From assembly GCA_950063125.1 (NCBI GenBank), contig CATLZI010000017.1:1-15739 (forward strand): a stretch of 15,739 bases of DNA, given 5' to 3'. Of this stretch, positions 7,404-15,739 are shown piece by piece. The translations under genes and the position numbers were made by a program. The notes beneath the pieces were generated by a model. It made no database searches. It was not told the origin of the DNA and worked only from the letters and a program-made list of their open reading frames with translations. The stretch's first letter is position 1, and each line of letters begins with the position of its first letter. The stretch comes from an uncultured Porticoccus sp. (lineage in GTDB: Bacteria > Pseudomonadota > Gammaproteobacteria > Pseudomonadales > Porticoccaceae).

Positions 7404-7441
7404 AATGAACCACAGCTTCAATATGCTACCAAGGGGTGTTA

Positions 7442-9277
7442 ATGAGCTCAAAAGAAGAGCTTTATAAAGTACTGGTTGAATCAGTTCCCTACGGCACCCT
7501 TTTCTTTGCTTACGGCGTCTGTATCGATGCCAACAAACATGCACTTGCCCTGCTGGGCTGCGACCTCAAGCAGCTGGTGGGCGCTTCAGTGGATAGCATC
7601 ACTGGTGACGAATCCACCGCGCTTGTCGATCTCAAGTTACAACTGAAAAAAGCCTTGCGGGACCGTACTGAAAAGCTGGACTGGTCGTGTCCTGGTCGTA
7701 CCGAAACTGTGGCTGTCAGTATTGTTTATGTGGGTGACGACAATAGAGAACTGGTAGTTATGCTGCACACTCAGGAATTGTCCTGCGATGTTGCTTCACC
7801 TTCTGTCAGTGAGCCGGGATTGTCCGTCGCCGGTGCTGAATCACTCGAAAATATCGAAGTTGGCTCCCCTGATGTGATATTGCCCGCCAGCGATATTTAT
7901 GACGGTGCCGATGTTGTCGTCGATGATGAAGATGTCAGCAATCCAGGCGTCAAGCCCTGGGAGGAGTCTGCCAAGGATCACTATTATGACAGTCTTACCG
8001 GTTTGCCCAATCGGCAATTGCTGATTCAGTCCATCAGCCGGTATCTGGATCACCATCGCGACCAGCCGGTATGCGGTGCCCTGATGATTGTCGATCTTGA
8101 TCACTTCAAGGATATTAATGATTCCTGGGGCAATGCTGTGGGGGATCAGGTAATCAAGAAGATTGGTCAGGCGCTGTCTCGCCTGGTCACGGGGGGTAAC
8201 GTGCTCGCCCGTATGAGTGGTGACGAGTTCGTGCTTTTTATTCCCCACCTGGCTGATGACTTGTCAAAAGCCGCCTGGAGTGCGCAGTCGTTGGCCGAAA
8301 AGCTGGGTGAAATGGTTGCGAGCCCTCTGTTTCTCGATGGCCATGAAGTCATACTGACTGCAAGTGTCGGTATTGCACTTATTTCGGACAGTGGCATCAG
8401 TGCCGAGCGCGTACTCCAGTTTGCCGATACGGCCATGTACGAGGCGAAGCGCAAGGGCCGCAACAGCATCGCTTTTTTTGATCCTTGCATCTCGGAGAAA
8501 GCGCAACGACAGATTGGCATGAATACCCGATTGCGCAAGGCAATGGATAACCACGAGTTTGTGCTCTATATTCAGCCGCAAATTTCTGTTGAGACAGGAC
8601 AGTTACTGGGTGGTGAGGCGCTATTGCGTTGGATGAATTCAGATAAAATAACCAACATGCCTTCAGAGTTTATTCCGGTACTTGAATCTTCTGGTCTGAT
8701 CGTAGATGTAGGTCGGTGGGTCATTCGCACCTCTTGTGAGTACATCAGGAATTTTATTGATCAGGGTATCTGGCAAGACCACATGCGGCTTGGCATCAAT
8801 ATCAGCCCACGCCAGTTTCGCGATCCCCAGTTGTTGGATATCGTCCAGCACAGCATGAGCAGCTACAACATAGACCCGAGCTTCCTCAATTTCGAAGTGA
8901 CTGAAAATTTGGTCATTGAAGATGTGGATGAGGCCATTCGCAAGATGGAGGCAATCAAGTCGCTGGGCTCCATGTTTTCAATTGATGACTTCGGCATTGG
9001 CTACTCCTCCATGATTTATCTGAAGCGTCTGCCGTTTGATCAACTGAAGATCGATCGTGAGTTTATCCGGAATATTCATCGCGATCCCGAGAGCCGGGGT
9101 ATCGTGGAAGCGATCATGGCTGTGTCAAAGCAGTATGGTTTGAAAGTTACCGCGGAAGGTGTTGAGACACCGGAAGCCCTTGAGATACTTCGGGAGCTGG
9201 GTTGCCATTCCTATCAGGGTGCCCACTTTAGTATGCCTATTTCCTGTGATCGTTTTACTAAACTGCTGGCTGCCTGA
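7442..9277 (+). CDS. PAS-GGDEF-EAL cyclic-di-GMP signalling protein
   Basis: Cytosolic c-di-GMP enzyme of 611 residues with no transmembrane segment. A PAS-like sensor occupies about residues 5-110, followed by a low-complexity acidic linker (about 115-175). The GGDEF domain (about 180-347) has signature SGDEF at 259-263 and metal Asp in MIVDLDHFKDIND; Ser in the first position is known from active cyclases. The RxxD inhibitory site is absent (TGGN at 250-253). The EAL domain (about 360-608) keeps every residue needed for phosphodiesterase activity: Glu392 (EALLR), Asn453, Glu485, Asp515/Asp516 (DDFGIGYSS), Lys536, Glu572 and Gln592. It may be bifunctional or mainly a phosphodiesterase. ATG 7442 with AAGGGG 5 bases before it is preferred over an in-frame GTG at 7436. 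It lies 38 bases after the iscX remnant, with no clear own promoter, so it may be read from the IscR-controlled promoter. Confidence 0.93.
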   Translation: MSSKEELYKVLVESVPYGTLFFAYGVCIDANKHALALLGCDLKQLVGASVDSITGDESTALVDLKLQLKKALRDRTEKLDWSCPGRTETVAVSIVYVGDDNRELVVMLHTQELSCDVASPSVSEPGLSVAGAESLENIEVGSPDVILPASDIYDGADVVVDDEDVSNPGVKPWEESAKDHYYDSLTGLPNRQLLIQSISRYLDHHRDQPVCGALMIVDLDHFKDINDSWGNAVGDQVIKKIGQALSRLVTGGNVLARMSGDEFVLFIPHLADDLSKAAWSAQSLAEKLGEMVASPLFLDGHEVILTASVGIALISDSGISAERVLQFADTAMYEAKRKGRNSIAFFDPCISEKAQRQIGMNTRLRKAMDNHEFVLYIQPQISVETGQLLGGEALLRWMNSDKITNMPSEFIPVLESSGLIVDVGRWVIRTSCEYIRNFIDQGIWQDHMRLGINISPRQFRDPQLLDIVQHSMSSYNIDPSFLNFEVTENLVIEDVDEAIRKMEAIKSLGSMFSIDDFGIGYSSMIYLKRLPFDQLKIDREFIRNIHRDPESRGIVEAIMAVSKQYGLKVTAEGVETPEALEILRELGCHSYQGAHFSMPISCDRFTKLLAA

Positions 9278-9313
9278 CTTTCCAGAAGAATCGGAATTTA
9301 CTTTGGCTCTTTC

Positions 9314-9342
9314 TTGTAACCCTTTGTACCAAAGCGTAAAAT
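9314..9342 (+). promoter_or_regulatory. Sigma-70 promoter before ndk
   Basis: TTGTAA (9314-9319), a spacer of exactly 17 bases and TAAAAT (9337-9342, 5 of 6 consensus). Transcription should start near 9350, about 78 bases before ndk, and probably drives the ndk-rlmN-pilF-rodZ-ispG-hisS-yfgM run. The 150-base gap between the GGDEF-EAL gene and ndk shows no terminator hairpin. Confidence 0.65.
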
Positions 9343-9427
9343 AGCGCCTTTTTAAGCAGACGTGTCCAGTCGTACTTTGCGACTTTCTTTCGCTTCTTTA
9401 CCTGCCGCCATCTTTTGGAGACCCTAA

Positions 9428-9853
9428 ATGGCTATAGAACGTACCCTTTCCATCATCAAGCCAGATGCAGTGAGCAAAAATGTTATTGGTCAAATCTATT
9501 CTCGGTTTGAGAAGGCTGGCCTGAAAGTCGTTGCAGCAAAAATGATGCACCTCTCCGAAGAAAAAGCCGGTGGCTTTTATGCGGAGCACAAAGAGCGCCC
9601 GTTTTATGCCGATTTGGTGGGCTTTATGACCTCTGGCCCTGTCATGATCCAGGTGCTTGAGGGCGAAAATGCTGTGATGGTTAACCGCGACCTTATGGGC
9701 GCAACGAATCCGAAAGAAGCGGCAGCGGGCACTATTCGTGCAGACTTTGCCGAGTCGATCGACGCCAATGCTGTGCACGGCTCAGATTCACCGGCCTCAG
9801 CTGCCCGTGAAATATCCTATTTCTTTAATGATGGTGAAATTTGCCCACGCTAG
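9428..9853 (+). CDS. ndk: Nucleoside diphosphate kinase
   Basis: Transfers the gamma-phosphate of ATP to other (d)NDPs through a phosphohistidine, balancing the NTP pools. The 141-residue protein is of standard length. It shows the N-terminal [18 protein letters not shown], the substrate loop [16 protein letters not shown], and the active-site block [20 protein letters not shown] with the phosphorylated His117. GGAG lies 7 bases before the ATG. In Pseudomonas-type genomes ndk follows iscX directly; here a c-di-GMP gene lies between them. rlmN starts 37 bases downstream. Confidence 0.98.
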   Translation: MAIERTLSIIKPDAVSKNVIGQIYSRFEKAGLKVVAAKMMHLSEEKAGGFYAEHKERPFYADLVGFMTSGPVMIQVLEGENAVMVNRDLMGATNPKEAAAGTIRADFAESIDANAVHGSDSPASAAREISYFFNDGEICPR

Positions 9854-9890
9854 TTTCTGTCATTTCCGGTATCACCGTGCAGAATAAGCC

Positions 9891-11057
9891 ATGAGCCCAA
9901 TTCTTGCCGACGTCAATACCGCTGTTGAGCCCCAGGGGTTGAAAACCAACCTGCTGGGGCTTTCTGCTGAAAAACTATCAGACTTTTTTGTTAATACGCT
10001 GGCAGAAAAACCCTTCCGTGCTTCGCAAATATTGAAGTGGATACACCAGCTGGGTGTGGATGACTTTGATCAGATGACCAATCTGTCGAAGCCCCTGCGC
10101 GAGAGACTCAAACAGGTTGCCGAAATTCGTGCTCCGGAGGTGGTTTCCCAGCAGGATTCTACAGACGGCACTCGAAAATGGCTGATTCGCGTTGCTGGTG
10201 GCAGCTGTATTGAAACAGTGTTCATTCCGGAAAAGGATCGAGGTACGCTCTGTGTCTCATCTCAGGTGGGCTGTTCGCTGGACTGTAGCTTTTGTGCAAC
10301 CGGGAAACAGGGATTTAACCGAGACCTGACTGCCGCAGAAATTATTGGGCAGGTCTGGATAGCTGCCAAATCTTTTGATTCCCTGGGTGCCGGAAAAGAC
10401 CGGGTGGTGAGTAATGTTGTCATGATGGGTATGGGCGAGCCGCTACTCAACTTTGAGAACGTGGTCGACGCCATGGGTCTGATGCTTCATGACAATGCCT
10501 ATGGACTGTCAAAGCGCCGGGTGACCTTGAGCACATCCGGTGTCGTTCCGGCACTGGATCGGCTCGGCGATGTTTCGGATGTCTCGCTGGCTATTTCTCT
10601 TCACGCACCCAACGATGCGTTGCGCGACCAGTTAGTGCCGATCAATAAAAAATACCCGATTGCCATGTTGCTTGACTCCGCCCGTCGCTACCTTGACAAG
10701 ATGCCTGACGTGCGCCGCAAGATTACTATTGAATATACGATGATGGACCGGATAAATGATCGCGATGAGCATGCGCGGGAGTTGGCCATATTGCTGAAAG
10801 ACATTCCCTGCAAAATCAACCTGATTCCGTTTAACCCGTTTACCGGTTCGTCCTACAGGCGAGTTACCAACACCGCGCTGAATCGTTTCAGGGATATCCT
10901 TCATCAGGAGGGATATACCGTGACTGTCCGAACGACTCGTGGAGACGACATTGCAGCAGCCTGTGGCCAGCTCGCCGGTACGGTGAACGACAGGACCCGT
11001 CGCAGTCAACGCTATCAACAGGAACAGCAAGTAGTGCCCGTGAGGTTTGTGGGTTGA
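9891..11057 (+). CDS. rlmN: Dual-specificity 23S rRNA/tRNA adenine-C2 methyltransferase RlmN
   Basis: Radical-SAM enzyme that methylates C2 of A2503 in 23S rRNA and A37 of some tRNAs. The 388-residue protein contains the cluster motif CSLDCSFC (Cys128, Cys132, Cys135), which binds [4Fe-4S] and SAM. It also has GMGEPLLN, the catalytic Cys358 in [11 protein letters not shown] that carries the methyl intermediate, and Cys121 in [10 protein letters not shown] just before the cluster. ATG 9891 gives a slightly long N-terminus compared with E. coli, and no strong Shine-Dalgarno sequence is seen, so a start a few codons downstream cannot be excluded. As a [4Fe-4S] protein it depends on cluster assembly, which the damaged isc operon next door cannot provide by itself. 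Confidence 0.97.
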   Translation: MSPILADVNTAVEPQGLKTNLLGLSAEKLSDFFVNTLAEKPFRASQILKWIHQLGVDDFDQMTNLSKPLRERLKQVAEIRAPEVVSQQDSTDGTRKWLIRVAGGSCIETVFIPEKDRGTLCVSSQVGCSLDCSFCATGKQGFNRDLTAAEIIGQVWIAAKSFDSLGAGKDRVVSNVVMMGMGEPLLNFENVVDAMGLMLHDNAYGLSKRRVTLSTSGVVPALDRLGDVSDVSLAISLHAPNDALRDQLVPINKKYPIAMLLDSARRYLDKMPDVRRKITIEYTMMDRINDRDEHARELAILLKDIPCKINLIPFNPFTGSSYRRVTNTALNRFRDILHQEGYTVTVRTTRGDDIAAACGQLAGTVNDRTRRSQRYQQEQQVVPVRFVG

Positions 11058-11085
11058 TTATAACGTCGAGTGGGCCACAGGCGGC

Positions 11086-11874
11086 ATGCGTATGAAGCTG
11101 AAATTGTCCTCGGTATTTTTTGTTGTCGGGCTGCTGGTTGTGTTGCTTTCCGTCGGTTGTGCGACGACAAAGAGTAGTACCGGTGTTGATAAGCAGAAGG
11201 TACTGGAAAATCGTCTTGATCTCGCGATGGGGTATTTGACGAGGGGTGATCATGAGCGCACCCGTTTCCATCTCAACAAAGCGATGGAGGTAGACAGTAG
11301 TTCTCCTGCTGTGCACGACGCCTGGGCATTGTTATATCAACAGGAAAAAGAGTTTGAAGAAGCAGAGAGTCATTTTCGGAAGGCACTGAGCTACGACCCG
11401 AAATTTACCCGAGGGCGCAATAACTACGGTATGTTCCTGTTGAACATGGATCGCTTCGAAGATGCCTATGATCAGTTTCTGAAAGGCTCCGAGGACCTCG
11501 GCTACCCCAGGCGAGCTGAACTTTTTCTCAAGGTTGGTGTGACGGCGCTACAGCTAAACAAGCTGTCAGAGGCTGAATCTGCTTTTGAGAAAGCGTTGGA
11601 TCTGGATTCACGAATGTCTCTGGCACATATCGAGTTGGCTGATCTGGCTTTCAGGCGGGGTGACTATCAACTGGCACAGCAACGGTTAAACCAATACAAC
11701 AGTACCAGAAACAGCCCGACGCCCCGGGGTCTTTGGCTGGGAGTCAGGCTTGCGGATAAACTGGGCAATAGTGATGCAGAGGCTAGTCAGGGGCTGGCGT
11801 TGAGGAACCTTTTTCCTGATTCGCGGGAGAATCAGGAATACAAAAACTGGTTGAATAATGAGCAAAAACCTTAG
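11086..11874 (+). CDS. pilF: Type IV pilus biogenesis lipoprotein PilF (TPR protein)
   Basis: Outer-membrane pilotin that lets the secretin PilQ insert and multimerise for type IV pili. The 262-residue protein has a lysine-containing signal peptide with a lipobox ending LSVGC (Cys25 is the lipidated residue). Tandem TPR units follow from about residue 42, for example AMGYLTRGDHERTRFHLNKA, AWALLYQQEKEFEEAESHFR and ALQLNKLSEAESAFEKALDL. ATG 11086 is chosen because it opens directly into the signal peptide and has a weak AGGCGG behind it. An in-frame GTG at 11047 would overlap rlmN and add 13 residues that spoil the signal. The next gene starts inside its last codons (17-base overlap), so the two are translationally coupled. 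Confidence 0.93.
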   Translation: MRMKLKLSSVFFVVGLLVVLLSVGCATTKSSTGVDKQKVLENRLDLAMGYLTRGDHERTRFHLNKAMEVDSSSPAVHDAWALLYQQEKEFEEAESHFRKALSYDPKFTRGRNNYGMFLLNMDRFEDAYDQFLKGSEDLGYPRRAELFLKVGVTALQLNKLSEAESAFEKALDLDSRMSLAHIELADLAFRRGDYQLAQQRLNQYNSTRNSPTPRGLWLGVRLADKLGNSDAEASQGLALRNLFPDSRENQEYKNWLNNEQKP

Positions 11875-12685
11875 CGAAGAACCATTGCAGCAACCTGTGC
11901 CGGAAAAAACTTCGCCCGGGGAAGTCCTGCGTCGGACCAGAAGGGAGCGCGGGCTAAGTATCGAGGACGTCATTGGGGGAATCGGTATAACGAGGGCGAC
12001 CTTGAATGCGCTGGAAAATGATGATTTTGACCGTTTGCCATCGCCTCTTTTCGTCAAAGGTTACGTCAAAACCTACTGCGCCTTACTGGGTCTCCCCGAT
12101 CAGGATTTGCTTGTAAACCTCGAACAGTCGATGAGTGATTTGGGTATTCATCAGCGAGAGCCCGCCATAAAATTCCCGCCTGCACCAAATAGAATCGGCC
12201 GTTTCTTAAAAAATGTCCTTCCCATGGCGGCGGTGACTATTTTGATTGTGATTGCATTACTGCTGGTCATTCAAGTGGCTGATAAAGTTAAATTACCTTT
12301 TTTGGACAGTGGCAAACCGTTGCTCAGTTCAGCCAAATCCACTGTTCTTAGTATGAAACCGGCAATGGCCTCAATGATGGATCAGGAGGTCAAGGGATCA
12401 TCCGATGCGATAGATAAACAGGATAATCCGCAGACGATGACGATCAACGTCACCCAGCAGAGCTGGATAGAGGTGTTCGATGCCGCTGGTGATCTTTTGC
12501 TTGCTGACCTCCAGCCATCGGGAACACGACTAGAGGTAACCGGTGATGCACCTTTTAAAGTGAACTTGGGTTATGCGCAGGGTGTGGAAATTCATTACGG
12601 CGGTAAAGTGGTGCCGGTATCCAATATCGCTGCAGATAATACGGCTTTTGTTAACGTCGGTCTTGACTCTGATCTGGAAAATTGA
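11858..12685 (+). CDS. rodZ: Cytoskeletal protein RodZ
   Basis: Bitopic inner-membrane protein that links the actin homologue MreB to the cell-wall elongation machinery and so helps to set rod shape. The 275-residue protein has a cytoplasmic helix-turn-helix domain (about residues 20-80, GEVLRRTRRERGLSIEDVIG onwards) that binds MreB rather than acting mainly as a DNA repressor. A juxtamembrane basic stretch precedes one transmembrane helix (about 119-141, VLPMAAVTILIVIALLLVIQ). The periplasmic part has a linker and a C-terminal DUF4115 domain starting at TINVTQQSWIEVFDAAGDLL (about 195-270). Start ATG 11858 overlaps the end of pilF by 17 bases. Only 6 bases separate its stop from ispG. pilF-rodZ-ispG is the standard gammaproteobacterial order. 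Confidence 0.95.
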   Translation: MSKNLSEEPLQQPVPEKTSPGEVLRRTRRERGLSIEDVIGGIGITRATLNALENDDFDRLPSPLFVKGYVKTYCALLGLPDQDLLVNLEQSMSDLGIHQREPAIKFPPAPNRIGRFLKNVLPMAAVTILIVIALLLVIQVADKVKLPFLDSGKPLLSSAKSTVLSMKPAMASMMDQEVKGSSDAIDKQDNPQTMTINVTQQSWIEVFDAAGDLLLADLQPSGTRLEVTGDAPFKVNLGYAQGVEIHYGGKVVPVSNIAADNTAFVNVGLDSDLEN

Positions 12686-12691
12686 AAGGTT

Positions 12692-13804
12692 ATGCAATCC
12701 CTGTCACCCATTGTAAGAAGAAAATCACGTCAGATTATGGTGGGCAATGTGCCTGTGGGTGGTGATGCGCCTATAACCATTCAAAGCATGACCAATACAG
12801 AAACTACTGACGTGGCGGCCACGGTCTCACAGATCAATCGGTTGATTGCCGCAGGTGCTGACATTGTCAGGGTATCCGTGCCCTCTATGGAGGCAGCAGA
12901 GGCGTTCGGGGCTATCCGTAAACAGGTTGCGGTACCTTTGGTGGCCGATATTCACTTCGATTATCGTATAGCCCTCAGAGTGGCAGACCTCGGGGTGGAC
13001 TGCCTACGCATAAATCCGGGCAACATAGGACGTGAAAAACGTGTTCAGGCTGTCGTCGATAAAGCGCGGGACCTGAATATTCCGATCCGGATTGGTGTCA
13101 ATGCTGGCTCGCTGGAAAAAGATCTGCAAAAAAAATACGGTGAGCCGACGCCGGATGCACTGGTTGAGTCCGCGATGAGGCATGTTGAGATTCTCGACAA
13201 GCTTAACTTTCATAACTTCAAGCTGAGCCTGAAAGCCTCAGATATTTTCATGGCTGTGGCTGCCTATCGAAAAATTGCCACCCTGATTGATAATCCCCTG
13301 CATTTGGGAATCACTGAAGCGGGCGGTCTGCGTGGTGGTACGGTTAAATCCTCTATCGGCCTCGGTTTGCTTTTGATGGATGGTATCGGGGATACCATTC
13401 GCGTGTCGCTGGCTGCCGACCCCGTGGAGGAGGTTAAAGTCGGCTGGGACATGCTGAAAAGTCTCAGATTGCGTAGCAAAGGGGTTAACTTTATAGCCTG
13501 CCCCAGCTGTTCCCGACAAAATTTTGACGTCATCAAAACCATGAATGAATTGGAGTTACGTCTTGAAGACATTACGACGCCGATAGATGTGGCCGTTATC
13601 GGCTGTATCGTCAATGGCCCTGGAGAAGCAAAGGAAGTCGACCTCGGCCTGACTGGAGGTACGCCCAATAACCTAGTTTATATCGATGGCAAGCCAAGCC
13701 AGAAACTTTCCCAGAACAATTTGGTGGATGAGCTTGAAAACTTAATTCGCAACAAAGCTGCCCTCAAAGCGACACAACAAGAAAATCTGATAGCGAAATC
13801 CTGA
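12692..13804 (+). CDS. ispG: 4-hydroxy-3-methylbut-2-enyl diphosphate synthase IspG
   Basis: [4Fe-4S] enzyme of the MEP isoprenoid pathway that converts MEcPP to HMBPP. The 370-residue protein starts with the family segment [20 protein letters not shown] and [16 protein letters not shown]-barrel region follows, and then the C-terminal cluster domain with CPSC (Cys270, Cys273), Cys305 in [12 protein letters not shown], and Glu312 as the fourth ligand, matching E. coli numbering. The Shine-Dalgarno GAAAGG spans the end of rodZ. Its TGA stop overlaps the hisS ATG by one base. It is essential in bacteria that use only the MEP pathway, so it needs a working Fe-S assembly system. Confidence 0.97.
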   Translation: MQSLSPIVRRKSRQIMVGNVPVGGDAPITIQSMTNTETTDVAATVSQINRLIAAGADIVRVSVPSMEAAEAFGAIRKQVAVPLVADIHFDYRIALRVADLGVDCLRINPGNIGREKRVQAVVDKARDLNIPIRIGVNAGSLEKDLQKKYGEPTPDALVESAMRHVEILDKLNFHNFKLSLKASDIFMAVAAYRKIATLIDNPLHLGITEAGGLRGGTVKSSIGLGLLLMDGIGDTIRVSLAADPVEEVKVGWDMLKSLRLRSKGVNFIACPSCSRQNFDVIKTMNELELRLEDITTPIDVAVIGCIVNGPGEAKEVDLGLTGGTPNNLVYIDGKPSQKLSQNNLVDELENLIRNKAALKATQQENLIAKS

Positions 13805-15075
13805 TGAAGAAAATGCAATCCATTCGGGGTATGAATGATCTGCTCCCCGAAGAGTCACCTGTTTGGCAATACCTCGAACGCTCTGTAGCGGATTTACTGG
13901 CACGATATGGTTACCGGGAAATTCGTTTTCCGATCATTGAATCGACTGATCTGTTCAAACGTTCGATAGGGGAGGTGACTGACATTGTCGAAAAGGAAAT
14001 GTATACCTTTAATGATCGCAATGGTGAAAGCCTTACGCTGCGCCCTGAAGGCACAGCGGGCTGTGTTCGTGCCTGTGAGCAGCACGGTCTACTTTACAAT
14101 CAGACCCAACGGCTTTGGTATCAGGGGCCGATGTTCCGTTATGAGCGTCCACAAAAAGGCCGTTTGCGACAGTTTCACCAGATAGGTGTCGAAGTGTTTG
14201 GCCTCGATGGTCCCGATATCGATGCCGAATTGCTGGCTATGACGTGGCGACTTTGGCAGCAGCTCGGCATTGACCAGCAGGTTACCCTCCAGATCAACTC
14301 TCTCGGCACAAATGCATCAAGAGCGCGCTATCGCGATGCGCTGGTCGCGTACCTGATGCGACACAAGGACAGCCTCGATGAGGACAGTCAGCGGCGGCTG
14401 CACAGCAATCCGATGCGTATCCTTGACAGTAAAAACCCGGCAGTTCAAACGGTCCTAGATGGTGCGCCCATTCTGGATGATTTCCTGGATGACGAATCAT
14501 TGGTCCATTTTCAGCAATTGCAGGCCTTGCTCAATCAGGCCGCTGTGCCCTATCAGATAAATAATCGTCTGGTCAGAGGACTCGATTATTACGGTAAGAC
14601 TGTCTTTGAGTGGGTCACCGATGCGCTGGGGGCCCAGGGAGCCGTCTGCGCCGGTGGCCGCTATGATGGTCTGGTTGAACAGTTAGGTGGCAAACACACC
14701 CCTGCCGTTGGTTTTGCCATGGGGCTGGAGCGGTTGGTATTGTTGCTTGACGCGGCTGGTGTGGTGCCGGATAGTATCGCCCGGCAATTGGACGTCTATC
14801 TGGTTGCAGTGGGTGACGTGCAGGGTAAAGCCATTCAGTTGGGTGAGGAGCTGCGGAGTCAGTGCCCACAATTGCGCCTACTTAACCACTGTGGCGGTGG
14901 TGGTTTCAAGGCGCAAATGAAGAGAGCTGACAAGAGTAGCGCGCTGGTGGCCCTGATCCTTGGTGAGGATGAAGTGGTCAACGATTGCGTTACGGTTAAA
15001 TTCCTGCGTGAAGACAGACCGCAGGAAAGCATTGCCATTGATAGTGCAGTGGCGTTTTTAAAGCGTATTTTTTGA
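13804..15075 (+). CDS. hisS: Histidine-tRNA ligase (HisRS)
   Basis: Class II aminoacyl-tRNA synthetase that charges tRNA-His with histidine. The 423-residue protein has the N-terminal [11 protein letters not shown], motif 1 region [20 protein letters not shown], motif 2 [16 protein letters not shown] (111-126), the HisRS-specific [15 protein letters not shown] with catalytic Arg258, the glycine-rich CAGGRYDGL, and motif 3 [15 protein letters not shown] (301-315). The anticodon-binding domain occupies about 325-420. The ATG overlaps the ispG stop (TGATG), which indicates translational coupling. An in-frame ATG three codons later (13813) is a possible alternative start. Length and motifs are normal. 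Confidence 0.98.
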   Translation: MKKMQSIRGMNDLLPEESPVWQYLERSVADLLARYGYREIRFPIIESTDLFKRSIGEVTDIVEKEMYTFNDRNGESLTLRPEGTAGCVRACEQHGLLYNQTQRLWYQGPMFRYERPQKGRLRQFHQIGVEVFGLDGPDIDAELLAMTWRLWQQLGIDQQVTLQINSLGTNASRARYRDALVAYLMRHKDSLDEDSQRRLHSNPMRILDSKNPAVQTVLDGAPILDDFLDDESLVHFQQLQALLNQAAVPYQINNRLVRGLDYYGKTVFEWVTDALGAQGAVCAGGRYDGLVEQLGGKHTPAVGFAMGLERLVLLLDAAGVVPDSIARQLDVYLVAVGDVQGKAIQLGEELRSQCPQLRLLNHCGGGGFKAQMKRADKSSALVALILGEDEVVNDCVTVKFLREDRPQESIAIDSAVAFLKRIF

Positions 15076-15091
15076 TTAACGGGAGCTAGTT

Positions 15092-15739
15092 GTGGCAGAA
15101 CATCTCAGTGATGAGGAACAGCTTGAAAGTTTTAAGCGCTGGTTTAAAGAAAATGGTCTCTCCACGATTGTCGTTGTCGTATTGGCTGCCGGTGGTTATT
15201 TCGGGTGGGAATTCTGGAAAGGTTATAGTGAGAAAACGGCGCAGGCTGCTTCCATTACCTATCAGCAAATGATGGACACAGCGCTGGTTGACCCTGGTAA
15301 GCGCCTCAATGATAGTCAAAGAGATGAAATCAGTGATCTGGCTGTTCAGCTAAAAAAAGATTATTCAGGAACACAGTATGCCCGTTATGCCGCTATGTTA
15401 TTGGCCAGGCTGGCTGTCGAGGATGGTGAGTTTGAAACAGCTGCCGAGCAGCTACACTGGGCAGACAAAGGAGCTGATGAGGGGCTGTCACTGGTGATCG
15501 GGCTGCGATTGGCACGCATCGAAGCTGCCCGGGGAAATATAGATACCGCGATAGAAATGCTGAATAGCAAAGATGCGAAAACGATGGCCAGCGCTTATGC
15601 CGAAGCACGGGGCGATTTTTATCTGATGAAAAATGATCGGGATTCGGCTCACAGTGCTTACCTGCAGGCTTTGCAGTCTGTTGCGCAAAATGACAACCAG
15701 AGCCGCTCCATTATCGAACTCAAGCTGAAGCATGTGGCT
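15092..15739 (+). CDS. yfgM: YfgM/tetratricopeptide membrane protein, 3' end missing
   Basis: Ancillary SecYEG translocon subunit that works with the periplasmic chaperone PpiD in E. coli and has been linked to stress signalling. The frame begins with GTG 15092 (GGGAG 7 bases upstream) and stays open for 216 codons to the window edge, so only the extreme C-terminus can be missing. It has a short acidic cytoplasmic N-terminus (AEHLSDEEQLESFKRWFKEN), one transmembrane helix (about residues 23-42, LSTIVVVVLAAGGYFGWEFW), and then a periplasmic TPR-like helical region with repeats such as ARLAVEDGEFETAAEQL and EARGDFYLMKNDRDSAHSAY. The gene order hisS-yfgM (normally followed by bamB) supports the call. 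Confidence 0.93.
   Translation, partial: MAEHLSDEEQLESFKRWFKENGLSTIVVVVLAAGGYFGWEFWKGYSEKTAQAASITYQQMMDTALVDPGKRLNDSQRDEISDLAVQLKKDYSGTQYARYAAMLLARLAVEDGEFETAAEQLHWADKGADEGLSLVIGLRLARIEAARGNIDTAIEMLNSKDAKTMASAYAEARGDFYLMKNDRDSAHSAYLQALQSVAQNDNQSRSIIELKLKHVA

Noticed and set aside
7050..7441. Insertion sequence or recombination scar as cause of the isc deletion
   Set aside because: No inverted repeats, target duplication or transposase fragment is seen at the join; only a 2-base ambiguity (AT) can be inferred there, consistent with simple deletion.
7841..8581. Long minus-strand open frames opposite the GGDEF-EAL gene
   Set aside because: They are shadows of a well-conserved coding frame, without family similarity or ribosome sites. 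The same holds for antisense frames over iscS, rlmN and ispG.

Overview
The window is chromosomal core DNA of a gammaproteobacterium. Every protein resembles the Pseudomonas / Marinobacter / Cellvibrio type, and the order ndk-rlmN-pilF-rodZ-ispG-hisS-yfgM is the one usual in the Pseudomonadales-Cellvibrionales group. Placement below class level is inference. No tRNA, rRNA, CRISPR array, insertion sequence or phage gene is visible.

Layout, left to right. (1) 1-3417: the stationary-phase block on the + strand: the 3' part of pcm, a DUF368/PopT membrane protein, nlpD (broken by a one-base frameshift) and rpoS. (2) 3465-4283, - strand: suhB, convergent with rpoS and divergent from trmJ, with an extended -10 promoter. 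(3) 4467-7403, + strand: trmJ, iscR and iscS, then a wrecked remainder of the isc operon. The iscR promoter and a palindromic IscR-type operator lie at 5257-5314. After iscS, only the first 44 codons of iscU remain. They are joined in frame to iscX, the iscU start codon has become CTG, and iscX has an internal TAG. The rest of iscU and all of iscA, hscB, hscA and fdx are absent. (4) 7442-9277: a PAS-GGDEF-EAL cyclic-di-GMP protein between the iscX remnant and ndk. (5) 9428-15739, + strand: a tightly packed housekeeping run of ndk, rlmN, pilF, rodZ, ispG, hisS and yfgM (cut by the window end), with a good sigma-70 promoter before ndk.

The main point of interest is the isc locus. The regulator IscR keeps its [2Fe-2S] ligands and the desulfurase IscS keeps its catalytic residues, but scaffold, chaperones, A-type carrier and ferredoxin are gone. 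Three Fe-S proteins (IscR, RlmN, IspG) are nevertheless encoded intact within a few kilobases. The cell must therefore assemble clusters another way (SUF, or a second isc copy elsewhere), or the sequence carries an assembly error. The nlpD frameshift just upstream of rpoS is a second lesion in an otherwise well-kept region. I see no wholly new system; the unusual content is this partial dismantling of a core operon.
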